Below are positions 7,227-24,161 of a stretch of DNA of 64,000 nt, piece after piece (within the stretch, counting starts at the first letter, position 1; each line of letters opens with the position of its first letter). This stretch comes from Nocardiopsis sp. CNR-923. Its GTDB lineage: Bacteria > Actinomycetota > Actinomycetes > Streptosporangiales > Streptosporangiaceae. Position numbers and translations under genes: made by a program. The notes under the pieces are model-generated. The model was not told where the DNA came from. It did no database searches and saw only the letters and a list, made by a program, of their open reading frames with translations. The DNA lies in contig NZ_MKKC01000033.1 in NCBI RefSeq assembly GCF_001942255.1, positions 1 through 64,000 on the forward strand, given 5' to 3'.

Positions 7227-9524
7227 TCAGAGTTCACCGTCGCCCCCGGGTGGTGTGCGGTGCGTGACCTGCGGTCCGCTCGGCTGCTCGGGGTGCGGGC
7301 GGGGGGGTGCCGTGCCGCGGGGGGCGCCAGCCCGGTCCGCGAACGCGGGATCGGGCCGCCAGTCCGGTTCCGGCGCGGAATCCTCCGACTCGCGGTAGGG
7401 ATACGGCACCGGGGTCGCCGGGCCGTGGTCGGGCGGCGGGACCGGACTTGTGGGCGCCTGCTCAGGGGGGACCGCCGGTCCCGTCGGGGTCGGGCCGGGA
7501 TGCCCGTGGACGGGCACGGGCGGCGAGGGATCGGGCACCGTGTTCTCCGAGGGTTCCAGGAGGGTGTCCGGGATGAGCGTGGTCGCCCGTGTCCCGCCGT
7601 ACGGGGACGGGCGCAGCCAGACCCGCACACCGTGCCGACCTGCGAGTCGGGCCACGACGAACAGCCCGAGACGCGGGTCCTCAGGCACGGCCATCACGTC
7701 GAACTCCGGAGGCTGGTTCAACGTCCGTTCGGCCGCGGCGTACCCGTGCTCGGACATGCCCAGGCCCCGGTCCTCGACCTCCACCATGAGCCCGTCCACG
7801 ACCGGCGTGCAGCTGACGTCGACGGGGGTGCCCGCCGGCGAGAACTGGGTGGCGTTCTCGATCAGCTCGGCCAGCAGGTGAACGACGTCCTCGACCACCT
7901 GCCCCTGCATGAGCGCGCGCGGCGCCGAGGTCAGCCGCACCCGCTCGAAGTCCTCCGTCTCGGCGATGGCGGCGCGCAGGACGTCCACGAGCGGACGCGG
8001 GTGGCGCCACCGCCGCGCCGACTGCCCGCCGCCGAGGATGATGAGGTTGTCGGCGTAACGACGGGCCCGCGTGGCCAGGTGGTCGAGCCGGAAGATCCTG
8101 CGCAGCGCCTCGGGGTCCTGCTCGTGGTACTCGATCTCGTCGAGCAGGCGCAGCTGGCGCTGGACCAGCGTCTGGTTGCGGAAGGCCACGCCGAGGAAGG
8201 CCCGGTTGGCGCCGCGCCGGATCTCCGCCTGGCGGACGGCCGCCTCCACGGCGGCGACCTGGGCGCTGTCCAGGGCCTCGGCCACCTGGCCGATCTCGTC
8301 GTCCCCGCACTCGTCCAGCAGGGGCAGCTCCTCGTGGACGTCGACCCGCTGCCCGCGTTGCGCCCGTTCGAGGATGTCGGGTAGGTCCTCGTCTCGGTCG
8401 AGGATCTGCTCGCGCAGGCGTGCCAGGCGGTCGGTGAGGCGGCGCGAGGAACGGCCGACGACGGCGATCGCGGCGACCCCCATGCCCAGGGTGGCCACCG
8501 CCGCCGCCACACCGAGGGAGACGCGCAGCAGCGCGGCGCTCCACGCGAGGTCGACGGTCCGCTCGGTCTGTGCCCTGGCCAGCCCGTCCAGCACCAGCGC
8601 GGCGGCGGCCGAGGAGCCGTCCCACTCGATGCCGGTGACCTCGATGTCGGTGTTCCACGCGGCGGACGCCGAATCGTCCACGGGGTCGCCCTCCCGCGCG
8701 TCGGTCTCGGCGATCGGCGGCCGGGTCACCACACCGCGGCTGAGCCGCTCGGCCCGGCTCCAGGAGTCCAGGTCGAGCATCTCCTCGTAGCGGGTCCGCA
8801 CGGTGGGGTGCATGACCGGGCCCGCGCCCTCCAACGTGTCGCGGTAGGCGGCGGTGAGGTAGGTGAAGTGGGCGGTCTCCTCGTAGCTCATCTCACCCGC
8901 CGCGATGACCCCGGCCAGGAGGGCGTCGGCCCGGGCGAAGTCCGACCGGGCGCCCAGGAGTTCCTGGGTCAGGACCGCGTCGGTGAGGTTCTCGCCGCCG
9001 TCGGTGGCGTGGATGAGCGCGATGGTGGCGTCCTGGACGTCGTCGAGGACGTCGCCGTAGCGCATCAGCGCCTCGTCGCGTCCCGTGGCCCGTTCGTCGA
9101 TGTCGGTGCGCAGCGCGGCCACCGACGCGGAGGTCTCCTCGAAGGCGGCCGCGCTGCGCTCGACCGCGTCGTCGCCCGCCGTCCGGGTCCGCGCGGCGGT
9201 GCCGACCGCCTGGGCGAGGCTGGCGTCGGTCCGTTCGCGCTGCTCGTCGAGGGCGGCACGCAACCGGTCATCGGCCACGCCCCGTTCCCGCAGGCCGAGA
9301 TGGACCACGGACAGGCGTCGCTCGGCCCGCAGTTCGTTGGCGGTCTCGGCGTAGGCGCGCGATCCGTCCCTCGCCTGGGAGACCGCGCCCATCAGTTGGA
9401 CCGCCCGAACCGTGCCGACGGCGGCCACGACGAGCCACAGCGCGAGGAAGCACAGACTCGGGATCAGCACGATTCGGGTCAGCTGCGCGCGGATCGTGGA
9501 CGCGCGGTGGCGGGTTCTACGCAT
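7227..9524 (-). CDS. conservon sensor histidine-kinase-like ATPase (CvnA type)
   Basis: 765 residues. TM1 is near residues 17-40 (IVLIPSLCFLALWLVVAAVG), followed by a roughly 290-residue extracytoplasmic helical sensor region of the nitrate/nitrite-sensing type and TM2 (LLRVSLGVAAAVATLGMGVA). A HAMP-like segment (GRSSRRLTDRLARLREQ), a coupling helix and a GHKL ATPase domain follow: N box LLAELIENATQFSP, G1 DRGLGM, G2 RLGLFVVARLA. The C-terminal 130 residues are Pro-rich and disordered. The usual phospho-acceptor His box is not evident, as in other CvnA proteins. GGAGGGGG precedes the ATG. It pairs only with the DUF742 gene. Confidence 0.85.
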   Translation of the reverse strand: MRRTRHRASTIRAQLTRIVLIPSLCFLALWLVVAAVGTVRAVQLMGAVSQARDGSRAYAETANELRAERRLSVVHLGLRERGVADDRLRAALDEQRERTDASLAQAVGTAARTRTAGDDAVERSAAAFEETSASVAALRTDIDERATGRDEALMRYGDVLDDVQDATIALIHATDGGENLTDAVLTQELLGARSDFARADALLAGVIAAGEMSYEETAHFTYLTAAYRDTLEGAGPVMHPTVRTRYEEMLDLDSWSRAERLSRGVVTRPPIAETDAREGDPVDDSASAAWNTDIEVTGIEWDGSSAAAALVLDGLARAQTERTVDLAWSAALLRVSLGVAAAVATLGMGVAAIAVVGRSSRRLTDRLARLREQILDRDEDLPDILERAQRGQRVDVHEELPLLDECGDDEIGQVAEALDSAQVAAVEAAVRQAEIRRGANRAFLGVAFRNQTLVQRQLRLLDEIEYHEQDPEALRRIFRLDHLATRARRYADNLIILGGGQSARRWRHPRPLVDVLRAAIAETEDFERVRLTSAPRALMQGQVVEDVVHLLAELIENATQFSPAGTPVDVSCTPVVDGLMVEVEDRGLGMSEHGYAAAERTLNQPPEFDVMAVPEDPRLGLFVVARLAGRHGVRVWLRPSPYGGTRATTLIPDTLLEPSENTVPDPSPPVPVHGHPGPTPTGPAVPPEQAPTSPVPPPDHGPATPVPYPYRESEDSAPEPDWRPDPAFADRAGAPRGTAPPRPHPEQPSGPQVTHRTPPGGDGEL

Positions 9525-9595
9525 GGCCCCCTCCAGCCTGTGGGTCCGCCGGGCTCCTCGGCGGGGTGCGTCTGCGGAGTGCGGTCGATGCGAGG

Positions 9596-9626
9596 CTATC
9601 GGAGTTTCATTGCCCTACGCTGTCAA
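9596..9626 (-). promoter_or_regulatory. weak promoter candidate for the sensor gene at 7227-9524
   Basis: Minus-strand TTGACA (9621-9626) with CGATAG (9596-9601) 19 bases away. The -35 is perfect but the spacer is long. It lies about 75 bases before the start codon. Confidence 0.35.
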
Positions 9627-9728
9627 ACAATCACGACTAGTTATCCTTTGGTGTGAGCGCGACGCCACGGACGCGCGCCAACGCCCGGGGTGTCCGGTTC
9701 GAACCCTTGGTCACGGGTGCGGACACGC

Positions 9729-9761
9729 GTGAGGGCCATCCGTGGCACGGATGGCCCTCAC
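9729..9761 (-). terminator. intrinsic terminator of the conservon operon
   Basis: A perfect 14-base stem, GTGAGGGCCATCCG (9729-9742) and CGGATGGCCCTCAC (9748-9761), with the 5-base loop TGGCA. It stands 75 bases past the stop of the CbiX-like gene and before the next sensor gene. There is no T-run. This is one of the strongest hairpins in the window. Confidence 0.75.
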
Positions 9762-9835
9762 CGAACTCTCCTCACCGACGCGGCGTGTCGCGACCCTGCC
9801 GCGACGTGTCCGATCCCGCCGCGCACCTACCCCGA

Positions 9836-10753
9836 TCAGGACTCCGGGCGGTGCCGGGAGCCCACCGGCGCGGGCAGTTCGTCGATGGTCGGCGGCTGCT
9901 CCACCCCCAAAGAGTTGAGGACCTCGGCGTAGCGCAGGGCCGCGATCTTGCCCAGGAGACTGTCCGCGCCCAGCGGCGTGCCCAGCCGTGCCCCGAACCG
10001 CTCGGCGAGTGCCGTCAGCTCCGCCCGGCGCAGCTCCGGCCCCAGGGCGCTGGGCGCGATCACCGGACGCTGGCACCCGCCCCGGCGCAGCTGACCGACG
10101 GTCTGTTCCAGCGCGGCCTCGCTGTCCAGGTCTGTGGGCAGGACGGTCAACCCGAGTCGGGCCGCGAGGAGGACCGCGCTCACCCCGGCCGCTCCGACCG
10201 CCCCCTCGCCACCGACCGCACCGACCACGACGCCGTCCGCCATCGTGGTGTCCCGCGCGACCACGCTGATCAGGCGCATGCGGTCGGCCCGCACGTACCC
10301 GGCCTCGGCCAGGCGCAGGTGCAAGACCTCGGCCAGCATCGGATGCGGGCCGAGCCCTTCGGTGATCCGCACGTTGGCGCCGGTGGCCCCCACGGCGGCG
10401 GAGATCGACCGGGCCACGCCCTCGTGCGGCGCGGTGACCAGCGGCACCACGATCCCGCCCAGTGGCCGCTCCCCGCCCTCGTCCAGATCGGTGAGCGCCT
10501 CGGTCAGCGTCTGCCCGTCGCCCTCGGTGTGCCCGTACCGGATCGTGACCTCGGGTCGGTAGGCACGCACGAGATCGGCCATCCGCGCGCCGATCGACCC
10601 GCCGTCGGCGTCCCTGGCCTGGTCGGCCGTACCCGGGACCGCCATGACGAGGGTGGGGGTGCCGAACCAGTTGTCGAAGGACAGCGGGTTGCGGTGTCGA
10701 CCAGAACGACGCTTGGGGAGTTCGCGTGGAGGAAGTCGGTCTGAGTTTCGCAT
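9836..10753 (-). CDS. CbiX/sirohydrochlorin-chelatase-like protein following a conservon
   Basis: 305 residues resembling two tandem CbiX-like halves. The first half reads TPTLVMAVPGTAD, DGGSIGARMADLVRAYRP, GGIVVPLVTAPHEG and LGPHPMLAEVLHLRL. The second half has TTMADGVVVGAVG and RPVIAPSALGPEL. Class II chelatases carry an HGS motif at the start of the first strand; here VPGTA replaces it, though the APHEG and GPHP histidines remain. Metal chelation is therefore uncertain and the protein may have been recruited to another role. It is 155 bases downstream of the conservon GTPase, on the same strand, and ends at a strong terminator. A TACAAT box at 10821-10826 could give it its own promoter. 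Confidence 0.65.
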   Translation of the reverse strand: MRNSDRLPPRELPKRRSGRHRNPLSFDNWFGTPTLVMAVPGTADQARDADGGSIGARMADLVRAYRPEVTIRYGHTEGDGQTLTEALTDLDEGGERPLGGIVVPLVTAPHEGVARSISAAVGATGANVRITEGLGPHPMLAEVLHLRLAEAGYVRADRMRLISVVARDTTMADGVVVGAVGGEGAVGAAGVSAVLLAARLGLTVLPTDLDSEAALEQTVGQLRRGGCQRPVIAPSALGPELRRAELTALAERFGARLGTPLGADSLLGKIAALRYAEVLNSLGVEQPPTIDELPAPVGSRHRPES

Positions 10754-10908
10754 ACCAGGATTCAGATGAGAGGCGGATGGGGCGATCAGGGCAGATCACG
10801 GCCAAGGTCACTGCCGCGACATTGTAGCGTTCAACACCGCGTTCACGGGCGTGTCTCCCGAACGTATACCGGGCCCACCCGCCCACCGGGCGCCGGGGGC
10901 GGCCGGAC

Positions 10909-11526
10909 TTATCCGCTCAGCGCCGGACTCCGCACTCTGAGCACGTGCGTGACCAGCTCGACCAGCACCTCCTTGCACGACTCCCGGACTCGGGCGTCGG
11001 CCAGCAGGATCGGCACCCCCTCGGTGACGTCGAGTGCCTCGCGCACCTCCTCCACCCGGTAGTCGTCGGCACCGTCGAACCGGTTGACCGCGACCACGAA
11101 CGGCACCCCCCGCCGTTCGAAGAAGTCGACCGCGTGGAAGCAGGTGTCGAGCCTGCGCGTGTCCGCGAGCACGACCGCGCCGAGCGCCCCCTCTGACAGT
11201 TCGTCCCACATGAACCAGAAGCGGTCCTGGCCGGGCGTGCCGAACAGGTACAGCACGATGTCCTCGTTGATCGTGATGCGGCCGAAGTCCAGGGCGACCG
11301 TGGTCGTCGTCTTGTCCTCCACCCCTCCGGTGTCGTCCACCCCGTAGCTGGCCTCGGTCATGAGCTCCTCGGTGCTCAGCGGGGCGATCTCGCTGACGGA
11401 GCCGACCATCGTGGTCTTGCCCGCGCCGAACCCCCCGGCGACGATGATCTTGACCGCCTGCGGGATCGGCTCCTGTTGGAGCGGCTCGCGGGCCCCCGGC
11501 CTGGTCTCAGAGTCTGCGGATGCCAT
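10909..11526 (-). CDS. cvnD: conservon Ras-like GTPase (CvnD)
   Basis: 205 residues. P-loop GGFGAGKTTMVGS (residues about 31-43), switch II region LYLFGTPGQDRFWFMWDE, and the base-recognition motif in AVNRFDGAD (NRxD instead of NKxD, normal for this family). It is predicted to cycle between GDP and GTP and assemble with the sensor ATPase, roadblock and DUF742 proteins at the membrane, by analogy with Streptomyces conservons. The ATG at 11526 overlaps the end of the DUF742 gene by 20 bases, so translation is coupled. Confidence 0.92.
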   Translation of the reverse strand: MASADSETRPGAREPLQQEPIPQAVKIIVAGGFGAGKTTMVGSVSEIAPLSTEELMTEASYGVDDTGGVEDKTTTTVALDFGRITINEDIVLYLFGTPGQDRFWFMWDELSEGALGAVVLADTRRLDTCFHAVDFFERRGVPFVVAVNRFDGADDYRVEEVREALDVTEGVPILLADARVRESCKEVLVELVTHVLRVRSPALSG

Positions 11527-12024
11527 CGAGTACCGCCTGAAGTACTTTCTTCTCGGGAAGCTGGGTCACGGGCACGGCGGCCCGGGTGCGAACGTCCCCC
11601 TCGGCGACGAGGTCGCCCAGGAGCACCTTCACCACGGTCAGCGGGACGTCGAGCCGTGCCGAGATCTCCGCGACCGAGATCGGCCGCCGGCACAGCCGGA
11701 CGATCTCCCGCTGCTCGGGTTCCAGGGGCCGGTCGTCCCGACCGCGGGCGGCGACGACGATGGTGATCATGTCCAGCGGCGGCCCGAAGTCGCTGGGGCG
11801 GGTGCGCCCACGCGTCATCGTGTAGGGGCGGACCAGCGATCCTCCCGGGGCGTCGCCCGCGAGCACGCCCGCCGAGGGCCCCTCGGAGCTGGGATGGGTC
11901 CTCCCCCTGTACCAGGCTCGGCCGGGCCGCCGCCCGACCCCCGCCCCGACCGTCCGGTGCCCGCCCCCTCCGCGGGCACCGGACCGGGCAGGGCGAGGCC
12001 CCGTTGTTCGCCCGACGTGTTCAC
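11507..12024 (-). CDS. cvnC: conservon DUF742 protein (CvnC), probable frameshift near the N-terminus
   Basis: The conserved C-terminal part is clear: GGSLVRPYTMTRGRTRPS, LDMITIVVAARG, LEPEQREIVRLCRRPISVAE and KKVLQAVLDGIRRL. Immediately before it, in the same frame, is WYRGRTHPSSEG, a typical DUF742 lead-in, but that frame has no start codon upstream. A GTG at 12024, overlapping the roadblock stop (GTGA), opens another frame (VNTSGEQRGLALPG). A one-base error in the G-rich stretch between about 11925 and 12000 would join them. A shorter start at the GTG near 11866 is possible but would discard conserved sequence. Confidence 0.75.
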
Positions 12025-12455
12025 GAACCGGTCCCTCCCATGGCGCTGAGTCCCGCGGGCCGCCGGGGCGCGGCCGTGAGGAACTGCCCCACCCTCTTGA
12101 CCCGCAGGTTCATCTCGTAGGCCACCAGACCGACGTCGGCGTCCTCGCCGGCCAGCACGGCGAGGCAGGCCCCCGCCCCCGCCGCGGTGACGAAGAGATA
12201 GGAGTGCTCCATCTCGACCACGGTCTGACGGACCTCGCCGCCGCCGAAGTGCCGCCCGGTCCCCCGCGCCAGGCTCTGGAACGCGGACGCCAGTGCCGAC
12301 AGGTGCTCGGCGTCCGCGGGGGTCAACGCCCGGGAACGTCCCAGGGACAGCCCGTCGGCCGACAGCACGATCGCGTGGTCCGCACCGACGACGCGGTCCA
12401 CCAAGTCGTCCAACAACCAGTCCAGGTTGTCCGCGGCCTTGCTCTTGCCCACCAT
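12021..12455 (-). CDS. cvnB: conservon roadblock/LC7 protein (CvnB)
   Basis: 144 residues. Roadblock/LC7 fold: LDWLLDDLVDRVVGADHAIV, LSADGLSLGRS, EHLSALASAFQSLARGTGR, VEMEHSYLFVTAAGAGACLA. In Streptomyces these proteins bridge the sensor and the GTPase, probably as a GAP or scaffold. The ATG (12453-12455) lies one base past the sensor stop (12457-12459), with GGGAGAGAG upstream as ribosome binding site. Confidence 0.9.
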   Translation of the reverse strand: MVGKSKAADNLDWLLDDLVDRVVGADHAIVLSADGLSLGRSRALTPADAEHLSALASAFQSLARGTGRHFGGGEVRQTVVEMEHSYLFVTAAGAGACLAVLAGEDADVGLVAYEMNLRVKRVGQFLTAAPRRPAGLSAMGGTGS

Positions 12456-12456
12456 C

Positions 12457-15035
12457 TCAGTCGCTCTCTCCCGTGTGATCGTCGGCGCTCGCACCGACCT
12501 GACCGTCACTTGCGTGTTCGCTCCCGTCGACGTCCTCGGCTCGGCCCCGCCGTGTGCCCGCGCTGAAGGCGTCCATCAGTCGGCGGGCCTGCTCCGGAGT
12601 CCTGCCCTGCGCCTTCGGTGCGGAGTCCGCGCCCCGATCCTCCCTGAGTTGCGGTGCGAGGCTGGCCTGTCGCCTGCGCCTGGGCAGCCCGGGCCGGTCG
12701 GGGCCGCCGCCCACCCGGCCGCCGCCACGAGCGCCGCCGGTCCCGCGCCGCGGCAGGCGCGTGGCGTCGCCCGCCGGACGGGGATCCGCGTCCTCGCCAG
12801 CGGCGGGGTCCGACAGGTCATGGTCGCCCGCGGCGTCGGCTCCGCCGTCCGCGACCGCCAGATCGGGCACCTGGCGCAACACTGGCGCCCCGGACACGCG
12901 TGGAGCACGGTCGACACCGCCGCCGTCGGAGTGGGGCGGCACCGGACGCAGGAGGGGACGCTGCCGACCGGACGGACCTCCCGCGGCGGCCAGCAGGTCC
13001 TGTGACCGGTGGGCCTCGCGCGGCCCGCGCTCGGCTGGCTCGCCGGGCGGCGCCGCACCACCGATCCTGGAGCGTTCGGACCCGGCGCCGGGGGTGGAGG
13101 TGATCAGGGCTGAGGGGATGAGGACCACCGCGCGCGTCCCCCCGTACGGCGACGAGCGCAACTGGACGCCGATGCCGTGTTTGTGCGCGAGGCGGGCCAC
13201 GACGAACAGCCCGAGCCGGGCGTCGGTTCCCGGGCCCATCACGTCGAACTCCGGCGCCTCGCTCAGGGTGGTGTTGGCCTTGGCCAGGGCGTCCTCGGTC
13301 ATGCCCAGCCCGCGGTCCTCGACCTCGACGGCGACGCCCTTGGGCACGGTCTCGGTGGCGATGGTGACCTCGGTGTGCGGGGGGGAGTAGGCGGTGGCGT
13401 TCTCGACGAGTTCGGCGAGCAGATGGATGACGTCGGCGACCGCCGCCCCGGCCAGCGAGAGTTCGGGCGCTGACGCCACCCTGACCCGCGCGTACTCCTC
13501 GGTCTCGGAGATGGCCCCGCGCAGGATGTCCATCAGGGGGATGGGGTGGCGCCAGCGGCGACCGGGCTGGGCCCCGCCCAGGATGATCAGGTTCTCCGCG
13601 TGGCGGCGGCCCCGGGTGGCCAGGTGGTCGAGCTGGAAGAGGCTCTCCAGCAGGTCGGGGTCCTCCTCTTCGCGCTCCACCCGGTCCAGGAGCTGGATCT
13701 GGCGCTGCACGAGCGACTGGTTGCGGTGGGCGATGCCGAGGAACACCCGGTTGACGCCCGCGCGCAGGTCGGCCTGCTTGACGGCGGCGCTGACCGCGGT
13801 GCGCTGTGCGATGTTGAACGCGTCGGCGACCTGCCCCACCTCGTCGTCGCCGTGGTCGAGCTGCTTCATCTCGGCGTCGAGGTCGACGGTGTCCCCCGCC
13901 TCCAGGCGTCGGACGATGCGGGGCAGGTCGGAGCGGGCGGTGCCGAGCGTCTCGGCCCGCAGTTTGGCGAGGCGGTACGTGAGCCTGCTGGCCGAGCGGG
14001 CGGCCACACCGTAGGCGAGGGTGCCCGCGAAGAGGGAGATGATGCCGCCGCCCAAGGCGAGGGTCAGCATCCAGGAGCTGGCGTCCTCGCCGGCGGTGAC
14101 CACGGAGGAGGTGCGGGTCTCGATCACCGCGCCGAGGTCGGTGGTGACGCGGTCGGCCGCCTCGCGCCACCCGTCGAGTCCCGAGGGCGGTGTGGTGCCG
14201 CGGGTCGGCTCGGCGGTCAGGGGGTCGATGGCGACGGGGGGTTCGTGGCGGGCGAGGGTGTCGGTGATGTCGAGGGCCGCGCGCCAGGCGTCGCTCTCGG
14301 CGAGGGCGAGCGCGGTGGGGACCCCGGGACCGAGCACGGCCCGGCCGGGGCGGGCGGAGGTCACGCGGTGGCGGGTGTCGGCGGCGAGTTCGGCGACGCG
14401 CAGCTGGTCCTCGCGGGTGAGGCGGTCCCACGCCAGGATCGCGCTGACGCGCGCGTCGGCGTGGCTGAAGCTCTCCATCGCCCACATCAGGTCGGTGGCG
14501 GCGGAGGCCTCGGCGGAGGCGGGTCCGTCGTCGAGGGCGCGCGCGATGCTGGAGTAGAGGCGGATGCGTGGTGGACGGCGGTGGTGTAGGCGGCGAGGGT
14601 GGCCTCGGTCTCGCCGGGGTCGACGAGGTTGTCGTCCCGCGTGGACTCGACGTCGTCCAGCGAGGCGAAGAACGCGTCGATGAGGTCGGCGACGCCCGGT
14701 TCGTCGCGCGAACCCAGGCTGCCGCGCAGGTCGCGGACGCGGTCGAGGGAGGCGTCGGTGGACTCCGCGGCGTCGGCGAGGGCCCGGCGCGACTCGGGGC
14801 CGGGGTCGGCGAGGAACTCGACGCTGAGCCGGCGCTCCTCCTGGAGGCGGCCGAGCGCGTCGGCGAGTTCGATGCCGTCGCGTCCGTCGTTCACGGCCGC
14901 GCGGAGGGACACCGCCTGGACGAGCGTGGCCGTGCTCAGAACGGCGAACAGAGCGAGGAAGGTGATGCTGGGGATCAGCACCATCCTGTTGAGCTGTGCT
15001 CTGATGCCGTGCCCGGCGGCGCCCGGCTGTCCCAT
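12457..15035 (-). CDS. cvnA: conservon sensor ATPase (CvnA), one frameshift
   Basis: About 860 residues after correction. TM1 is MVLIPSITFLALFAVLSTAT. An extracytoplasmic helical sensor region follows, then TM2 (WMLTLALGGGIISLFAGTLA), a HAMP-like linker and a GHKL ATPase domain with N box LLAELVENATAYSP, DRGLGMTED and RLGLFVVARLAHK. The C-terminal 190 residues are disordered and Arg/Pro/Gly-rich. The reading frame changes near 14567 (AAYTTAVHH then IRLYSSIARALDD); one added base restores it. The ATG at 15035 follows GGAAGGAG and puts TM1 near residue 20. It is the first gene of the complete conservon. Confidence 0.88.
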
Positions 15036-15364
15036 CGCACTCCTTCCCCACCGACTGGTCGCGGGCACCCGGTTCGGCGTCGCCGCGCCCGGCGGACCGA
15101 CCATCCGACGCGTCCGTCACGCGGTGGACCGAGCCCGGGGGCGCGCGATCCCGCTGTGCGCGGGGAGTACAGACAAGGCCACGTTTGGTGCCCGCAGATT
15201 CAGGACGCTACCGCACGCGCCCCCCGGGTACTGGGGGAACGCCGAAATGGACGGGGAGCGGGCGGTCCGGGCCGTGGAAGCGGACGCGCTGGGAGGGTGC
15301 GCGATCCAGGCGGGGCTGCTCCGCTGGCGTCCTGGGCGGTTCGCGGACGGGGGCGACGCGCGGG

Positions 15365-15391
15365 CGGGCGCCCCCCGGAGGGAGGCGCCCG
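15365..15391 (-). terminator. terminator of the arginine operon
   Basis: Perfect 8-base stem CGGGCGCC (15365-15372) and GGCGCCCG (15384-15391), 20 bases past the argH stop. No T-run. Confidence 0.6.
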
Positions 15392-15410
15392 TCGACGGTG
15401 TGGGCCGCCG

Positions 15411-22591
<7,181 letters not shown>

Positions 22592-22648
22592 AACGTACCC
22601 GAAGGGCCCCGGCCAGGTGGACCGGGCGTGGGTGGGGACGCGTTCCTG

Positions 22649-22707
22649 GGGCGTGTGCCGGGATGGCGCCCGTCGCGCGGCGGGGTATGCGTGCGCGGCA
22701 CACGCCC
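22649..22707 (-). repeat. inverted-repeat element at an oxidoreductase stop (copy 2)
   Basis: Perfect 12-base arms GGGCGTGTGCCG (22649-22660) and CGGCACACGCCC (22696-22707) around a core with CCCGTCGCGCGGCGGGG. The right arm runs into the TAG stop of the FAD oxidoreductase. The core and arms match copy 1 near argC. It lies between convergently used arg and amine-catabolism promoters and probably terminates transcription before the ARG boxes. Confidence 0.65.
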
Positions 22708-24161
22708 TAGCGACCGGCGATGCGCGTGGCCAGTCCGGCGAAGCGGGAGGTGTGGGCGCGCTCCTCGGGCGTGCGGGACTCGCGCCGGTCGGCGGTGCGG
22801 TACAGGCCGTAGATGACCTGCGTGCCGACCCAGCGCAGGGGTTCGGGCTCCCAACCGCGGACCTGGTGGCCGACCCACGGCAGACGGGTCAGGTCGGTCT
22901 CCCGGCCCAGGATCAGGTCGCGCAGGGTGCGCCCGGCCAGGTTGCTGGTCGCCACCCCGCTGCCGATGTAGCCGCCCGCCCAGCCCAGGCCGGTCTCGGC
23001 GTCCAGGTGCACTGTCGGACACCAGTCGCGGGGCACCCCCAGCACCCCGGACCAGGCGTGCTCGACCGGCACGTCGGCCACGTCGGGGAACATGCGGGTC
23101 AGGGCGCGCCAGAGTTCGGCGATGGCCTGGGGCTGGGTGGCGCCGTCCCGGTCCCGCGCGGAGCCGAAACGGTAGGGCACGCCCCGGCCGCCGATGGCGA
23201 TGCGGTCGTCCGCGGTGCGCTGGGCGTAGACGTAGGAGTGCGCGGTGTCGCCGAGGACCTCGCGCCCGTTCCATCCGATCTTCTCCCACAGGGCGGGGGC
23301 GATCGGCTCGGTGGCGATCATCGAGGAGTTCATCGGCAGCCACTCTCGGCGCTGTCCGCGCAGGGTGGAGGTGAAGCCCTCGGTGGCCCGGACGACGTGG
23401 TCGGCGTAGACGGTGCCGTGATCGGTGACGGCGGCGGGGCGCGCGGCGCCGGTGCGGGAGCGGATCTCCCGCACGGCGGTGCCCTCGTAGACGTCGACGC
23501 CGAGCGCTTCCACCACGCGGGCCAGACCGGTGGCGAGCTTGGCGGGCTGGACCCGGGCAGCATGCGGGGAGTAGGCGGCGGCGACTGCGCCGTGGACCGC
23601 CAGGCGCGGTTCGTGGTCGGCCTCCACGAGGTGGATGTCGTCGGGCCAGTAGCCCCACTCCTGGAGGTAGTCGATCTCCTCGGCCAGGCGCTCGCGCTGG
23701 GCGGCGTTGGTGGCGACCAGACGCATCCCGCCCTTGACGATGTCGGCCTCGATCCCCTCGGCCTCGGCCACGGAGACGACCTCGTCGACGGTGGCCATCA
23801 TCGCGCGTTGCAGGGCGATCATGGCGGACTTGCCGTGTGACCGCGCGTACCGTTCGCGGGAGCCCGCGAACTCGGCCGACAACCACCCTCCGTTACGACC
23901 AGAGGCGCCGAATCCGGCGAACTCGCGCTCGACGACGGCCACCCGCAGGTCCGGCTGGGCCTTCTTGAGGTAGTAGGCGGTCCACAGACCCGTGTAACCA
24001 GCGCCGACCACGCAAACGTCGTAGTCCGCGTCACCCGGCAGGGCCGCGCGCCGCTCGGGCAACCCGGACTCGCGGAACCAGAAGGAGACGCCGCCGTTGC
24101 GGAAGCGCGAGGACCGGGGAATCGGCCTCATCTGCGCCGCAGTCGTGAAAAGTCTCATCAT
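22707..24161 (-). CDS. FAD-dependent amine/amino-acid oxidoreductase (DAO family)
   Basis: About 484 residues, PuuB/DadA-like. FAD motif VVGAGYTGLWTAYYLKKAQP near residue 48 and the flavin-linked FGASGRNGGWLSAEF; C-terminal AGGYIGSGVATSNLAGRTL completes the FAD site. Family members oxidise amines such as gamma-glutamylputrescine, or N-methyl amino acids, giving aldehyde, ammonia and H2O2. Substrate here is unknown. It lies downstream of the MarR gene and of a class III aminotransferase on the same strand, suggesting a polyamine or beta-amino-acid breakdown set. Start is uncertain: ATGATG at 24156-24161 follows GGGGG; a later ATG (MRPIPRSS) is possible. Confidence 0.82.
   Translation of the reverse strand: MMRLFTTAAQMRPIPRSSRFRNGGVSFWFRESGLPERRAALPGDADYDVCVVGAGYTGLWTAYYLKKAQPDLRVAVVEREFAGFGASGRNGGWLSAEFAGSRERYARSHGKSAMIALQRAMMATVDEVVSVAEAEGIEADIVKGGMRLVATNAAQRERLAEEIDYLQEWGYWPDDIHLVEADHEPRLAVHGAVAAAYSPHAARVQPAKLATGLARVVEALGVDVYEGTAVREIRSRTGAARPAAVTDHGTVYADHVVRATEGFTSTLRGQRREWLPMNSSMIATEPIAPALWEKIGWNGREVLGDTAHSYVYAQRTADDRIAIGGRGVPYRFGSARDRDGATQPQAIAELWRALTRMFPDVADVPVEHAWSGVLGVPRDWCPTVHLDAETGLGWAGGYIGSGVATSNLAGRTLRDLILGRETDLTRLPWVGHQVRGWEPEPLRWVGTQVIYGLYRTADRRESRTPEERAHTSRFAGLATRIAGR

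Noticed and set aside
9655-9720. tRNA-like TTCGAA loop (GGTTCGAACCC)
   Set aside because: The flanking bases do not form a T stem or acceptor stem on either strand, and no anticodon arm is present.
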